Positions 16,411 through 24,249 of a DNA stretch of 64,000 bases are shown one piece after another. The position numbers were made by a program, and so were the translations under genes. Position 1 is the first letter of the stretch. Each line of letters starts with the position of its first letter. Below the pieces are notes generated by a model. The model saw only the letters and a program-made list of their open reading frames with translations, ran no database searches and was not told where the DNA came from. Source of the DNA: Maribacter luteus (GTDB taxonomy: Bacteria > Bacteroidota > Bacteroidia > Flavobacteriales > Flavobacteriaceae); the NCBI RefSeq assembly GCF_009674825.1, contig NZ_WKJH01000030.1, positions 1 through 64,000 on the forward strand, written 5' to 3'.

Positions 16411-16836
16411 ATGAAGAACAAAGACATTTCACCACTTAGGTTTTTATCCGTATTGTTTTTTCTATTACTTGCCCCCTCCCTATTTTCACAGACTTATTAT
16501 GCCTTACAAATAGACCGCAATATTCGCTTCAAGGCAGCTGACATTACCGCAAAATACCAACCGAGATTGGTTATGGGGCCAGAACAGGCATTGGAATTCC
16601 AATCAACTGTAGCACGTTTTCTGGTCAAGAAAAAAGCGGTTGTGGAAGATGATACCCTTTCCCCAATGGCCAAATATGAATTATTAAAACAATTATCCAG
16701 TAGGGAAACCTCGGAAATGGCCGATGTGTTGGAATCATATCGTTGGCAGGAATACATGCGTATCAAAAATGAGATTCAACCCATTCCTAAACCTGAAAAA
16801 GCAATAGAATTAAAGGATGCTATTGTCATTCATTGA
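16411..16836 (+). CDS. small secreted protein of a three-copy family
   Basis: 141 residues. Signal peptide (LLAPSLFSQ, cleavage near 27), then the helical domain shared with the protein at 6960-7307: AADITAKYQPRLVMGPEQA, TVARFLVKKKAV, LSPMAKYELLKQL, TSEMADVLESYRW, NEIQPIPK. It has a longer tail (PEKAIELKDAIVIH) than its relative. Two copies lie 9 kb away in opposite orientation, so this is a dispersed, not tandem, family. Periplasmic or secreted, function unknown. Preceded by a clear promoter. Confidence 0.7.
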   Translation: MKNKDISPLRFLSVLFFLLLAPSLFSQTYYALQIDRNIRFKAADITAKYQPRLVMGPEQALEFQSTVARFLVKKKAVVEDDTLSPMAKYELLKQLSSRETSEMADVLESYRWQEYMRIKNEIQPIPKPEKAIELKDAIVIH

Positions 16837-16868
16837 CCGCAATCATTTCAATTTGGATAGCAAGGCGT

Positions 16869-17534
16869 TTACCAGTCAATCGGAGTTTTACCCATTTTCC
16901 GTAACAGCGTATTTGTGGCACTGAAATGTTTGTTGCCGAACCAATACCCGCGGTTTGCACTTAGAGGGGAAGGATGCCCCGAGGTAAGGATGTGATGCTT
17001 GTCTACATCGATCAATTTTGATTTCTTCTTGGCATAGCCTCCCCAAAGCAGAAAAACAATATCTTCCCTTTCTTTGGATATTGCCTTGATCACGTTATCC
17101 GTAAAGGTTTCCCAGCCTTTTCTTTGATGGCTACCCGCTTCATGGGCCCTGACGGTCAAGGTTGCATTCAAGAGCAACACCCCTTGATCTGCCCAACGTT
17201 CCAGATTACCGCTTTTAGGATAAGGTTTTCCTAAATCGGCCTCTATTTCCTTAAAGATATTGATTAATGAAGGTGGGTGCTGAATACCATCGGTTACGGA
17301 AAAACAGAGTCCGTTCGCCTGGTTGGGCCCATGATAAGGATCTTGCCCGATAATAACCACCTTGGTCTTTTCGAACGGACTATGGTCAAAGGCCGCAAAA
17401 ATCTGTTTACCCGGTGGGTAGCAGGTATAATGCAGATATTCTTCTTTGACAAACTTGACCAACCCTTTAAAATAAGGCTCTTCAAATTCGTGCTCTAAAG
17501 GTTTTTTCCAACTTTCCTCTATGCTTACGGTCAT
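16869..17534 (-). CDS. ung: uracil-DNA glycosylase
   Basis: 221 residues, family-1 UDG of normal length. Water-activating Asp loop GQDPYHGPNQANGLCFSV, DNA-binding PPSLINIFKEI, VLLLNATLTVRAHEAGSH, and the catalytic/minor-groove loop SGHPSPLSANRGYW with the essential His. It removes uracil from DNA, starting base-excision repair. Convergent with the small secreted protein gene. A 15-bp palindrome CCGTATCAGATACGG lies just upstream (17556-17570). Confidence 0.97.
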   Translation of the reverse strand: MTVSIEESWKKPLEHEFEEPYFKGLVKFVKEEYLHYTCYPPGKQIFAAFDHSPFEKTKVVIIGQDPYHGPNQANGLCFSVTDGIQHPPSLINIFKEIEADLGKPYPKSGNLERWADQGVLLLNATLTVRAHEAGSHQRKGWETFTDNVIKAISKEREDIVFLLWGGYAKKKSKLIDVDKHHILTSGHPSPLSANRGYWFGNKHFSATNTLLRKMGKTPIDW

Positions 17535-17555
17535 AAAAATCGGTTTCTATCCATA

Positions 17556-17570
17556 CCGTATCAGATACGG
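17556..17570. promoter_or_regulatory. 15-bp palindrome upstream of ung
   Basis: CCGTATC-A-GATACGG, with loosely symmetrical flanks CCAT / ATGG, 22 bp before the ung start. Position suits an operator. The rest of 17535-17814 shows no gene. Confidence 0.35.
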
Positions 17571-17814
17571 ATAATGGTTTTAAACAATTCCAAAATTAGA
17601 CAAAATTGTAGGAAACCTGTGCAGCAATGACCAATCCAATAGAAAGAAAGAACCCATTACCAACTCATTGATTGTCTGCCAATCTCAAACTCACATTAGT
17701 ACATAAGAAAAATATACCACCCAGTATTTAAATAGAATAATAAAGCTGTTGCTCCCTGAAACCCTAATTACATGACAAAAACAATAGCTACAATGATTCT
17801 CGGAATAGGCTATC

Positions 17815-18864
17815 TTATTTCGAAACTTGTTGATCCAAACGCCTTTTTTGGTTTGCTCTATACTTTAATGTCTTCAAATACCGTAAAGCATCGTTTATTT
17901 CGTAATCAGTATAGGATTTTGAAGCCCATTGTATCGCGGATTCCAAATCCCCGTTGATCTCATTGCTTATGGCCATATTGTAACAGGCACGACCTGCGAC
18001 TTTCTGGTCTCTATTCTGGGTTTCCAATTGCCAAAGTTCAGCAGCACCATCCCAATCACCGGCTTGGGCCCTTCGCTGGGCGATTTTAAAGTTATCGGTC
18101 CCGCGCACAAAATAGTCCCTATTCACCCGATGTTTATAAGGCAAAATACGCTCGGCATATTCCATTCCCATATATTTACTCCTATCCAAAACCGCTTCTT
18201 TTCTTCCCATAATCGCCTCATAGGCTTTCATGGGGTTTATGCCTTTCCCTACAGAGACCACTGGATTGTTATAAACCAACTCATCGGCTATACGACGGCT
18301 ATAAGGATCATAGATCCGCCATCCGTTCTTCACCAAGGTATTCAAAGTTAGTTCATGTGCAGGTACCATGGCTTTGATACCCAATTCATTGGGTAACTCC
18401 ATCGTACTGGACTTATAAGTCACCTTAGTGTCGGTATCGTAGAATGCCAGGGAATAAATGGCATCAACCTTAAACTCCTCACATAGCGATTCTATTTCTT
18501 GCCAGTTCAAAGTAGACGGGAACACCCCTAACCCTTTCTGCAAACCTGTTTTCCCTTCAATAATCACGACTTGGTCAAAATTCGGGTTTTGCTGTAGTTT
18601 TTCCTTTAGGGCAAGAATTGCGGCTTTGGAACCTTCTTCATCCAAATGCAGTCCCTCCACAGATAACAATTTATCTACTTGATCGGCAATTTTATGCTCT
18701 TCCGCAGGCAAACTACGGTTGATAATACCGATTCGGGTCACGTCTTTCGATAAGTTTACGGGTGCCGGTTCAATAGCGCTCATGGTCAAATTGTTCGTTG
18801 CACTACAACCAACAAAAAGAAAGGCTATAAAGGTAGAGGCGATTAAGGGGTTACGATTGGTCAT
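17815..18864 (-). CDS. DUF6340-family lipoprotein
   Basis: About 349 residues from ATG 18864 (an upstream in-frame TTG at 18885 would add seven residues before the signal and is unlikely). Lipobox FLFVGC. The body fits DUF6340: PAPVNLSKDVTRIGIINRS, LTLNTLVKNGWRIYDPYSRRIADE, then a TPR-like C-terminus (AQAGDWDGAAELWQLE, GRACYNMAISNEINGDLESAIQWASKSY). Outer-membrane lipoprotein whose TPR-like end probably binds another protein. Role unknown. Divergent from mutS2. Confidence 0.8.
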   Translation of the reverse strand: MTNRNPLIASTFIAFLFVGCSATNNLTMSAIEPAPVNLSKDVTRIGIINRSLPAEEHKIADQVDKLLSVEGLHLDEEGSKAAILALKEKLQQNPNFDQVVIIEGKTGLQKGLGVFPSTLNWQEIESLCEEFKVDAIYSLAFYDTDTKVTYKSSTMELPNELGIKAMVPAHELTLNTLVKNGWRIYDPYSRRIADELVYNNPVVSVGKGINPMKAYEAIMGRKEAVLDRSKYMGMEYAERILPYKHRVNRDYFVRGTDNFKIAQRRAQAGDWDGAAELWQLETQNRDQKVAGRACYNMAISNEINGDLESAIQWASKSYTDYEINDALRYLKTLKYRANQKRRLDQQVSK

Positions 18865-18988
18865 TGGGTTTAATTTTGAATACAACGTAAAAATGATGGC
18901 GTGTCGTATAATAAAGGGCGCTTTTTCCTTTCAGGATCAATCAATAAAGTCATGAACATATATGGTTTCGACGTCTGGCATACAAAAG

Positions 18989-19019
18989 TTCGCCATATCA
19001 TCCCTAAATCATACCTTTG
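18989..19019 (+). promoter_or_regulatory. promoter of the MutS2 gene
   Basis: TTCG (18989-18992), 19 nt, TACCTTTG (19012-19019), leader about 16 nt to ATG 19040. Confidence 0.7.
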
Positions 19020-19039
19020 CAATCGATTTATAAAGGCAA

Positions 19040-21211
19040 ATGGGTAAGATTCATTCAAAAACACTTCAAGATTTAGAATTCGATACGGTATTGAAACAGC
19101 TTTCGGTACGTTGTACTACCGAGTTGGGGAAGCAAAGGGCTATGGACATCACCCCTTTACCGGATGCCGAAACCATTCATCGTGAGCTTGGACAGACCTC
19201 AGAATACCTTTCTTCCCTGATCAGTGACAACCGAATTCCAAATCATGGATTCGATAGTATTGACGGCGACCTCAAATTGCTAAAAATCGAGAACACCACT
19301 CTTGAAATAAGCGGTTTTCGGCGTATCGGCAACATTTGCAAGACCGTTGCCGACCACAAAAAATTCTTTAAGAAGTTCAAGGAGTATTTTCCATTGTTGT
19401 CCCAGGCTTCCGAAGATATAGCCTTGAATATTGAAATACCGGCCCATATTGATGCAGTAATTGACCGTTTTGGAGAAATCAAGGACAATGCCTCCGATAA
19501 ATTATTCAGCATACGCCAAGAAATAAACGAGGTAAAAGGGAAGATCAACCAAAGTTTCAGTGCCGCCCTGAACACGTATAAATCTTCCGATTATCTGGAT
19601 GATATTCGCGAGTCTGTCGTTGAAAACCGTCGTGTTTTGGCAGTAAAGGCCATGTACCGCAAAAAAGTGAAGGGAACGGTTATGGGGTCTTCCAAAACAG
19701 GAAGCATAGTTTATATAGAACCTGAGGCTTCTTTACGCTATAGCAGGCAACTCAACAATCTTGAATTCGATGAGCGGGAGGAAGTTCAGCGAATACTCAA
19801 CGAACTTACGGACCGTATTAGACCGTTTTCACCATTTTTAGCCGATTACCAGGATTATCTGGCCCATATGGATATTACGGCGGGAAAAGCCAAGTACGCC
19901 TCGGAAATGAATGCCTTATTGCCAAAAATCAGTGAAGACCGTAAGATGTTCCTAAGGGATGCTTATCACCCATTATTGTATTTAAGCAACAAGTTGAAGC
20001 GTGCAAAAACATATCCACAGACCATAGAATTGCAGCCGGACAACCGCATAATCGTTATTTCAGGTCCCAATGCCGGAGGAAAAAGTATTACCTTGAAAAC
20101 CATTGGATTATTACAGGTAATGCTGCAAAGCGGTTTTTTGGTACCGGTTCATGAACGTTCTTCCATGTGTCTGTTCAATAAGGTATTGACGGATATCGGT
20201 GACAACCAATCCATCGAAAACCATTTAAGCACCTATAGCTACCGATTAAAGAACATGAACAACTTCTTACGTAAATGCAATAGCAAGACCTTGTTCCTAA
20301 TCGATGAATTCGGTACCGGTAGTGACCCCGAGCTTGGCGGGGCTTTGGCCGAAGCCTTTTTAGAAGTGTTCTATGAACGTGGAGCTTATGGAGTCATAAC
20401 CACCCACTATGCCAACTTGAAGGCCTTGGCCAATGAACTGCCCCATTGCACCAATGCGAACATGCTCTTTAATTCCAAAACCTTGGAACCTACATTTCAA
20501 TTGGTATTGGGACAGGCCGGTAGTTCGTTTACTTTTGAGGTGGCACAAAAGAACGGCATCCCCTACTCCCTCATCAACAAGGCAAAGAAGAAAATAGAGC
20601 GCGGAAAAGTCCGTTTTGACGCTACCATAGCCAAACTACAGAAAGAACGCAGCAAAATGGCTGAAACAGGCTCAAAACTGCAGGAAGAAGAGTTGAAAGC
20701 AAGGGAAGAAGCCCAAAAATTGGAAACCCTGAATACCAAGATCAAGACCAAGCTGGAAAATTATCAGGAATTGTACGACCACAACCAGCGGATGATCTAC
20801 TTAGGGAATAAAGTCAATACGGCCGCAGAGCGATATTTCCAGGATAAGAAAAAGCGGGTATTGGTTTCCGAATTGTTGCGGATCGTAGAGACAGAGAACA
20901 GTAAGCGTAAAAAGAAACCTCCCAAGGAAGCCAAGGCCGCACGGGTCAAAAAAGCCCAAGTTGCCCAAGAGGTGGAACAGAAAGTTAAGGTAATCCGTGA
21001 AAAAAAGAAAGTAGCCAAGAAAAAAGCGGTCATTGCTGAAAAGAACAAACCACGCCCGGTTTTCAAGATCGGGGACCGGGTCCGGATGATAGACGGAAAA
21101 GCCGTAGGTAGTATCGATAACTTGGAAAAGAACAAGGCCATTGTCAACTATGGACTGTTTACCACCAATGTAAGTGTTGACCAGTTGGAATTGGTAGAGG
21201 CGAAAAAGTAG
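19040..21211 (+). CDS. MutS2-type ATPase lacking the Smr nuclease domain
   Basis: 723 residues. Core/clamp region (about 1-320), then the MutS ATPase: Walker A GPNAGGKS at 342-349, signature TDIGDNQSIENHLSTYSYRL, Walker B LFLIDEFGTGSDP (about 418-430), TTHYANLKAL. A long coiled coil follows (about 515-620) and a Lys-rich linker, then a KOW-like end FKIGDRVRMIDGKAVGSIDN. Canonical MutS2 ends with an Smr endonuclease domain (LDLRG and HGxGxG motifs); neither is present here. Family roles are suppression of recombination or rescue of collided ribosomes; without Smr this one could not cut by itself. Confidence 0.93.
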   Translation: MGKIHSKTLQDLEFDTVLKQLSVRCTTELGKQRAMDITPLPDAETIHRELGQTSEYLSSLISDNRIPNHGFDSIDGDLKLLKIENTTLEISGFRRIGNICKTVADHKKFFKKFKEYFPLLSQASEDIALNIEIPAHIDAVIDRFGEIKDNASDKLFSIRQEINEVKGKINQSFSAALNTYKSSDYLDDIRESVVENRRVLAVKAMYRKKVKGTVMGSSKTGSIVYIEPEASLRYSRQLNNLEFDEREEVQRILNELTDRIRPFSPFLADYQDYLAHMDITAGKAKYASEMNALLPKISEDRKMFLRDAYHPLLYLSNKLKRAKTYPQTIELQPDNRIIVISGPNAGGKSITLKTIGLLQVMLQSGFLVPVHERSSMCLFNKVLTDIGDNQSIENHLSTYSYRLKNMNNFLRKCNSKTLFLIDEFGTGSDPELGGALAEAFLEVFYERGAYGVITTHYANLKALANELPHCTNANMLFNSKTLEPTFQLVLGQAGSSFTFEVAQKNGIPYSLINKAKKKIERGKVRFDATIAKLQKERSKMAETGSKLQEEELKAREEAQKLETLNTKIKTKLENYQELYDHNQRMIYLGNKVNTAAERYFQDKKKRVLVSELLRIVETENSKRKKKPPKEAKAARVKKAQVAQEVEQKVKVIREKKKVAKKKAVIAEKNKPRPVFKIGDRVRMIDGKAVGSIDNLEKNKAIVNYGLFTTNVSVDQLELVEAKK

Positions 21212-21285
21212 CCCATTTATAATAAATTACGCTTAAACAACCTTCGCATTGAAGATCAGTGTTTAAAAGTCAATAAAAAGTACAG

Positions 21286-22230
21286 ATGAAAACATTACCC
21301 TTATTCACCATACTCCTATTTTTCGCGATGCACCTTACCGGTTGTAGCCCTTCAAACAATGAAACACCGAAAGTACCTGTAGAATCTGTGGAGGAAGAGA
21401 CCACTGAAGAAGAAACTACCGAAGAAGAGATCCCTGAGGAAGAGATCCCTGAGGAAGAGACCCCTATGGAAGAGCCTTCCGAAACGGAAAATATCGTTTG
21501 GAAGAATTGGTATTTATCCGTCCCCTTAAACAATGGAAGCGGAAAAGCAACTTCTATTTTCTACGAGGATATTGTAAATAACAGCTTAACTGCCGCCGCA
21601 TCGGAATATTTTTATCAAAATGAAGATGGTTCCTATACCATGTTCACCAAGTTCACGGGCTATACCACTTCCCGTCAGGCCGGTCTCGATGACGGAAAAT
21701 ATTGCAGGACCGAGTTACGTGAATTCTGGCAAGGAAACCAAACGACCGATGACAACTGGTTTATGGATGAAGGCACCCATATCTTGGAGACCACCCTAAA
21801 GGTTGATTATGTTGAAGGGAACGGGCGGACCATCGTGGCACAAATTCACGGGAAGGAAACCGAAGGATTGGAAGGATCCCCGGCCACCGTTAAGATTCGA
21901 TGGAATAGTGGGACCATACAATTGGACCATTATGTAAAACCCGATGCGGGTGAACCATGGACCAGTGCATTCGACACCAAAGTGGATGTGGCCCAAGTAG
22001 ACAATGAGATCTTTACCTTTAAACTGAAAGTGGAGGGTGGAAAATGTTACTATGCCTTGGTTTGCGAAGCCAAGGACATCAATATCGACTATACGTTGAT
22101 GTACGATTATGTGGGTAACGGCTATGCCCACCAAAATTACTTTAAGACCGGAAATTATTTTGGCTGGAACGACGATTATGGGAAAACCGCCCAAGTGGTG
22201 CTTTACAAAGTTGTCACCGACCATTTTTAA
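21286..22230 (+). CDS. PL7 alginate lyase, surface lipoprotein
   Basis: 314 residues. Lipobox HLTGC (C20), then a glutamate-rich linker (33-66) built of EEE-x-P/T repeats, then one PL7 jelly-roll catalytic domain (about 70-314). The three PL7 motifs are visible: RTELR at 141-145, QIH at 186-188 (catalytic His; the QIH form goes with activity on G-containing blocks rather than poly-M), and YFKTGNY at 285-291 (catalytic Tyr). It cleaves alginate by beta-elimination outside the cell, the linker holding the domain away from the membrane. No SusCD or other PUL genes are beside it. Converges on the cytolysin-like gene. Confidence 0.93.
   Translation: MKTLPLFTILLFFAMHLTGCSPSNNETPKVPVESVEEETTEEETTEEEIPEEEIPEEETPMEEPSETENIVWKNWYLSVPLNNGSGKATSIFYEDIVNNSLTAAASEYFYQNEDGSYTMFTKFTGYTTSRQAGLDDGKYCRTELREFWQGNQTTDDNWFMDEGTHILETTLKVDYVEGNGRTIVAQIHGKETEGLEGSPATVKIRWNSGTIQLDHYVKPDAGEPWTSAFDTKVDVAQVDNEIFTFKLKVEGGKCYYALVCEAKDINIDYTLMYDYVGNGYAHQNYFKTGNYFGWNDDYGKTAQVVLYKVVTDHF
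21391..21483 (+). repeat. degenerate tandem repeat coding the Glu-rich linker
   Basis: 15-nt units such as GAGGAAGAGATCCCT in two near-identical copies flanked by diverged units (GAAGAAACTACC type). Slippage here would alter linker length in frame. Confidence 0.75.
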
Positions 22231-22308
22231 GACACCTACCAAATTTGATTATCAACGAGTTACCTAAAATCGTATATGATATTATAACATCACCTAATAT
22301 AAAATAAC

Positions 22309-22350
22309 AGCCGACACCAAGCTGTTGAATCACAACTTAAGGTGCCGACT
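22309..22350 (-). terminator. terminator of the cytolysin-like gene
   Basis: On the minus strand AGTCGGCACC pairs with GGTGTCGGCT (two G-T pairs) with an inner AAGTTG / CAAC stem, followed by a T-rich stretch. Confidence 0.6.
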
Positions 22351-22372
22351 GCCTTTCAAATAATTTTTTTGA

Positions 22373-23932
22373 TCAATTACAACTAACGCTTTTAAAGGTA
22401 TACTCCGTGCAAAGGCCTAAAAAGGTTTTGGAACAATATGCTTCATAGCATTTTTCGCTAGATAAATAATTAAGATTTTGTTCACCCAATGTTTTCCAAA
22501 CTAAATCCCAATATTGAAATTGGATTTTTACGTCATAAGCCCCATCTGGTGGCGAAGAGGAGAAAAATACGTTTTTGTCATTCACTTTCTTGTAAGACGT
22601 ATATTTTACCGTTTGGCTACTCCCTTTCTTATAAGCAAATCTAAACTGAACATCAACTCCTATGGTTTTCTTTAAACTAGCATTTTTATGGACATAATCA
22701 CTGGTTTCACAGCTCTCTAAGCGATAATCAGTGTTATAACCCATTTTTGCCACCCTATTGTCTTTCAAGTATTTTACGGTATAGGCAATTGGTGCCCCAG
22801 GATTGTCGCGACTGTAAAGAGAGCCTTCCGTAATGACATAATTAAGTCCGCCGGATGATGCGACATCACTTCCGGTAATTACTTGGGAAGCTATCTTTGC
22901 ATTACCTCCAATAGTCACTACATTAATGGTCGATTGCTCCAAAATGCTTTTGTATTTACCTTCTATATCCGCTTCTACATTTTTACCCAAACTGGCATAT
23001 TCCAAGGCTGCCTCTAGGGCCACGCTGGTTTCCGTACTTGTGGTTTCCATTCGGATCATGATAATCCTTCCATAGGAAACGGAGCTTACATAGGCTGGTG
23101 GTGTCGACGATCCCATCAAGGATTCTACTTTGGCCAAATCCACATCGCTGCCGAAAACATCGGAGGGCTGATCAGGTGTTACCATACTTATATCATAAAA
23201 TACTTGACGATAGAGTATTGCTGCAACCCTCTTTGAGGTTGAGGTATCGTAGCTAAACTGGGATTCAAAAGAAGACCCACTTACCCATTCGGCACTTACC
23301 CCCAGATCAAGACTCATTTGTTCCGACGAATAGGTAGTAGTAGACTCGTAGTATGCCCTAGAGGCTATTTCGTAACCTTGGGGGGCAATATCATTATTCC
23401 AATATTCCAGACCACCATCTATGCTTGACTGTACATTTTGATAAGTTGGGTTGGCCACCTCAATATTACCGGATTCACCGATACCAGGAAGATCCAATCT
23501 TAAGGTCGCTGGGGCCCTGGTAATTTGTAAGGGTTGTGGTGCGCCATCTAACATTTCCTGATTTCCGATGACCAAGGCACCGGGATAAACAACCCCCAAT
23601 GCCGGATCAAAAATGGCCACGTCCTCAAAATTTGAGCGAATATCATATTCATTGACCTTACATGTAGTAGTCTTACCGTTCGATGTATTACTCTGATTAC
23701 TTATTACTTCGGAACTGGAACCCGTATTTGATTGAACGTTCAATAATTCATCAGGATCATAATTTAAGTTCACGACATATGAATTGATTTTTTCCGCCTC
23801 TTCCCCTGAAATAGGTTCTGGTTTATCCCCATCTACAGGGTCGGAGTCTTTGCTACAGGAAAAAGTAACAATAAGCATAAAGGCCATTAATACTGCAGGC
23901 CACATTCCATTTTGGTTGACTGTTGTTTTCAT
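22373..23932 (-). CDS. cholesterol-dependent-cytolysin-like (thiol-activated cytolysin family) lipoprotein
   Basis: 519 residues. Lipobox TFSC (C26). CDC-family landmarks in order: VVYPGALVIGNQ (115-124) and PLQITRAPATLRLDLPG (134-150), domain-1 strands; AAILYRQVFYDISM (237-250); SVSYGRIIMIRMETTST (285-300); the long transmembrane-hairpin helix region AALEYASLGKNVEADIEGKY (308-327); VVTIGGNAK (338-346); and NPGAPIAYTVKYLKDNRVA (377-395), almost the same as the domain-3/4 junction of listeriolysin-type toxins. The C-terminal domain (about 420-519) has no ECTGLAWEWWR-type undecapeptide and is cysteine-rich. It probably oligomerises into a membrane pore, perhaps against bacterial or protist competitors. 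Own terminator; divergent from a TPR/LuxR regulator. Confidence 0.88.
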   Translation of the reverse strand: MKTTVNQNGMWPAVLMAFMLIVTFSCSKDSDPVDGDKPEPISGEEAEKINSYVVNLNYDPDELLNVQSNTGSSSEVISNQSNTSNGKTTTCKVNEYDIRSNFEDVAIFDPALGVVYPGALVIGNQEMLDGAPQPLQITRAPATLRLDLPGIGESGNIEVANPTYQNVQSSIDGGLEYWNNDIAPQGYEIASRAYYESTTTYSSEQMSLDLGVSAEWVSGSSFESQFSYDTSTSKRVAAILYRQVFYDISMVTPDQPSDVFGSDVDLAKVESLMGSSTPPAYVSSVSYGRIIMIRMETTSTETSVALEAALEYASLGKNVEADIEGKYKSILEQSTINVVTIGGNAKIASQVITGSDVASSGGLNYVITEGSLYSRDNPGAPIAYTVKYLKDNRVAKMGYNTDYRLESCETSDYVHKNASLKKTIGVDVQFRFAYKKGSSQTVKYTSYKKVNDKNVFFSSSPPDGAYDVKIQFQYWDLVWKTLGEQNLNYLSSEKCYEAYCSKTFLGLCTEYTFKSVSCN

Positions 23933-24249
23933 AATTATTAAGTTTTATTTAGGATTCAACACTCCCAAATTAGAGGAGAAGAAGGCCCAAGCCTAAAATT
24001 GACCATGGACAAAGTATGGACGGAATATATATATCTGGTAAAAAAAAGCCATGGACGGTTATATATTAAACAGTAAGTCAATAATTTCCTAAACCCCATA
24101 AAAACAGGGCTTTACAAAGATTATTATTGAAAATGGATTTAAAAAAAACATAGACTTCCTATGGACAAGCCCCTATTTTGATATTGACCACCTCTTTCTT
24201 TAAGAAGACATTATGTGTATCTTGTTTGTAAATCAAAGAGGTTAGTCCT
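23933..24249. promoter_or_regulatory. shared intergenic region of cytolysin and TPR regulator, with ATGGAC repeats
   Basis: 317 bp between divergent genes, no coding frame I believe. ATGGAC occurs at 24005, 24016, 24051 and 24161. The two at 24016 and 24051 extend to ATGGACGG plus a TATATAT tract and are 35 bp apart. These are candidate binding sites for the adjacent regulator. Confidence 0.4.

Noticed and set aside
21391-21483. CRISPR-like repeats
   Set aside because: Contiguous 15-nt coding units without spacers, in frame with the PL7 linker.
21270-21533. 87-codon minus-strand serine-rich frame
   Set aside because: Produced by the complement of the Glu-rich repeat of the PL7 gene.
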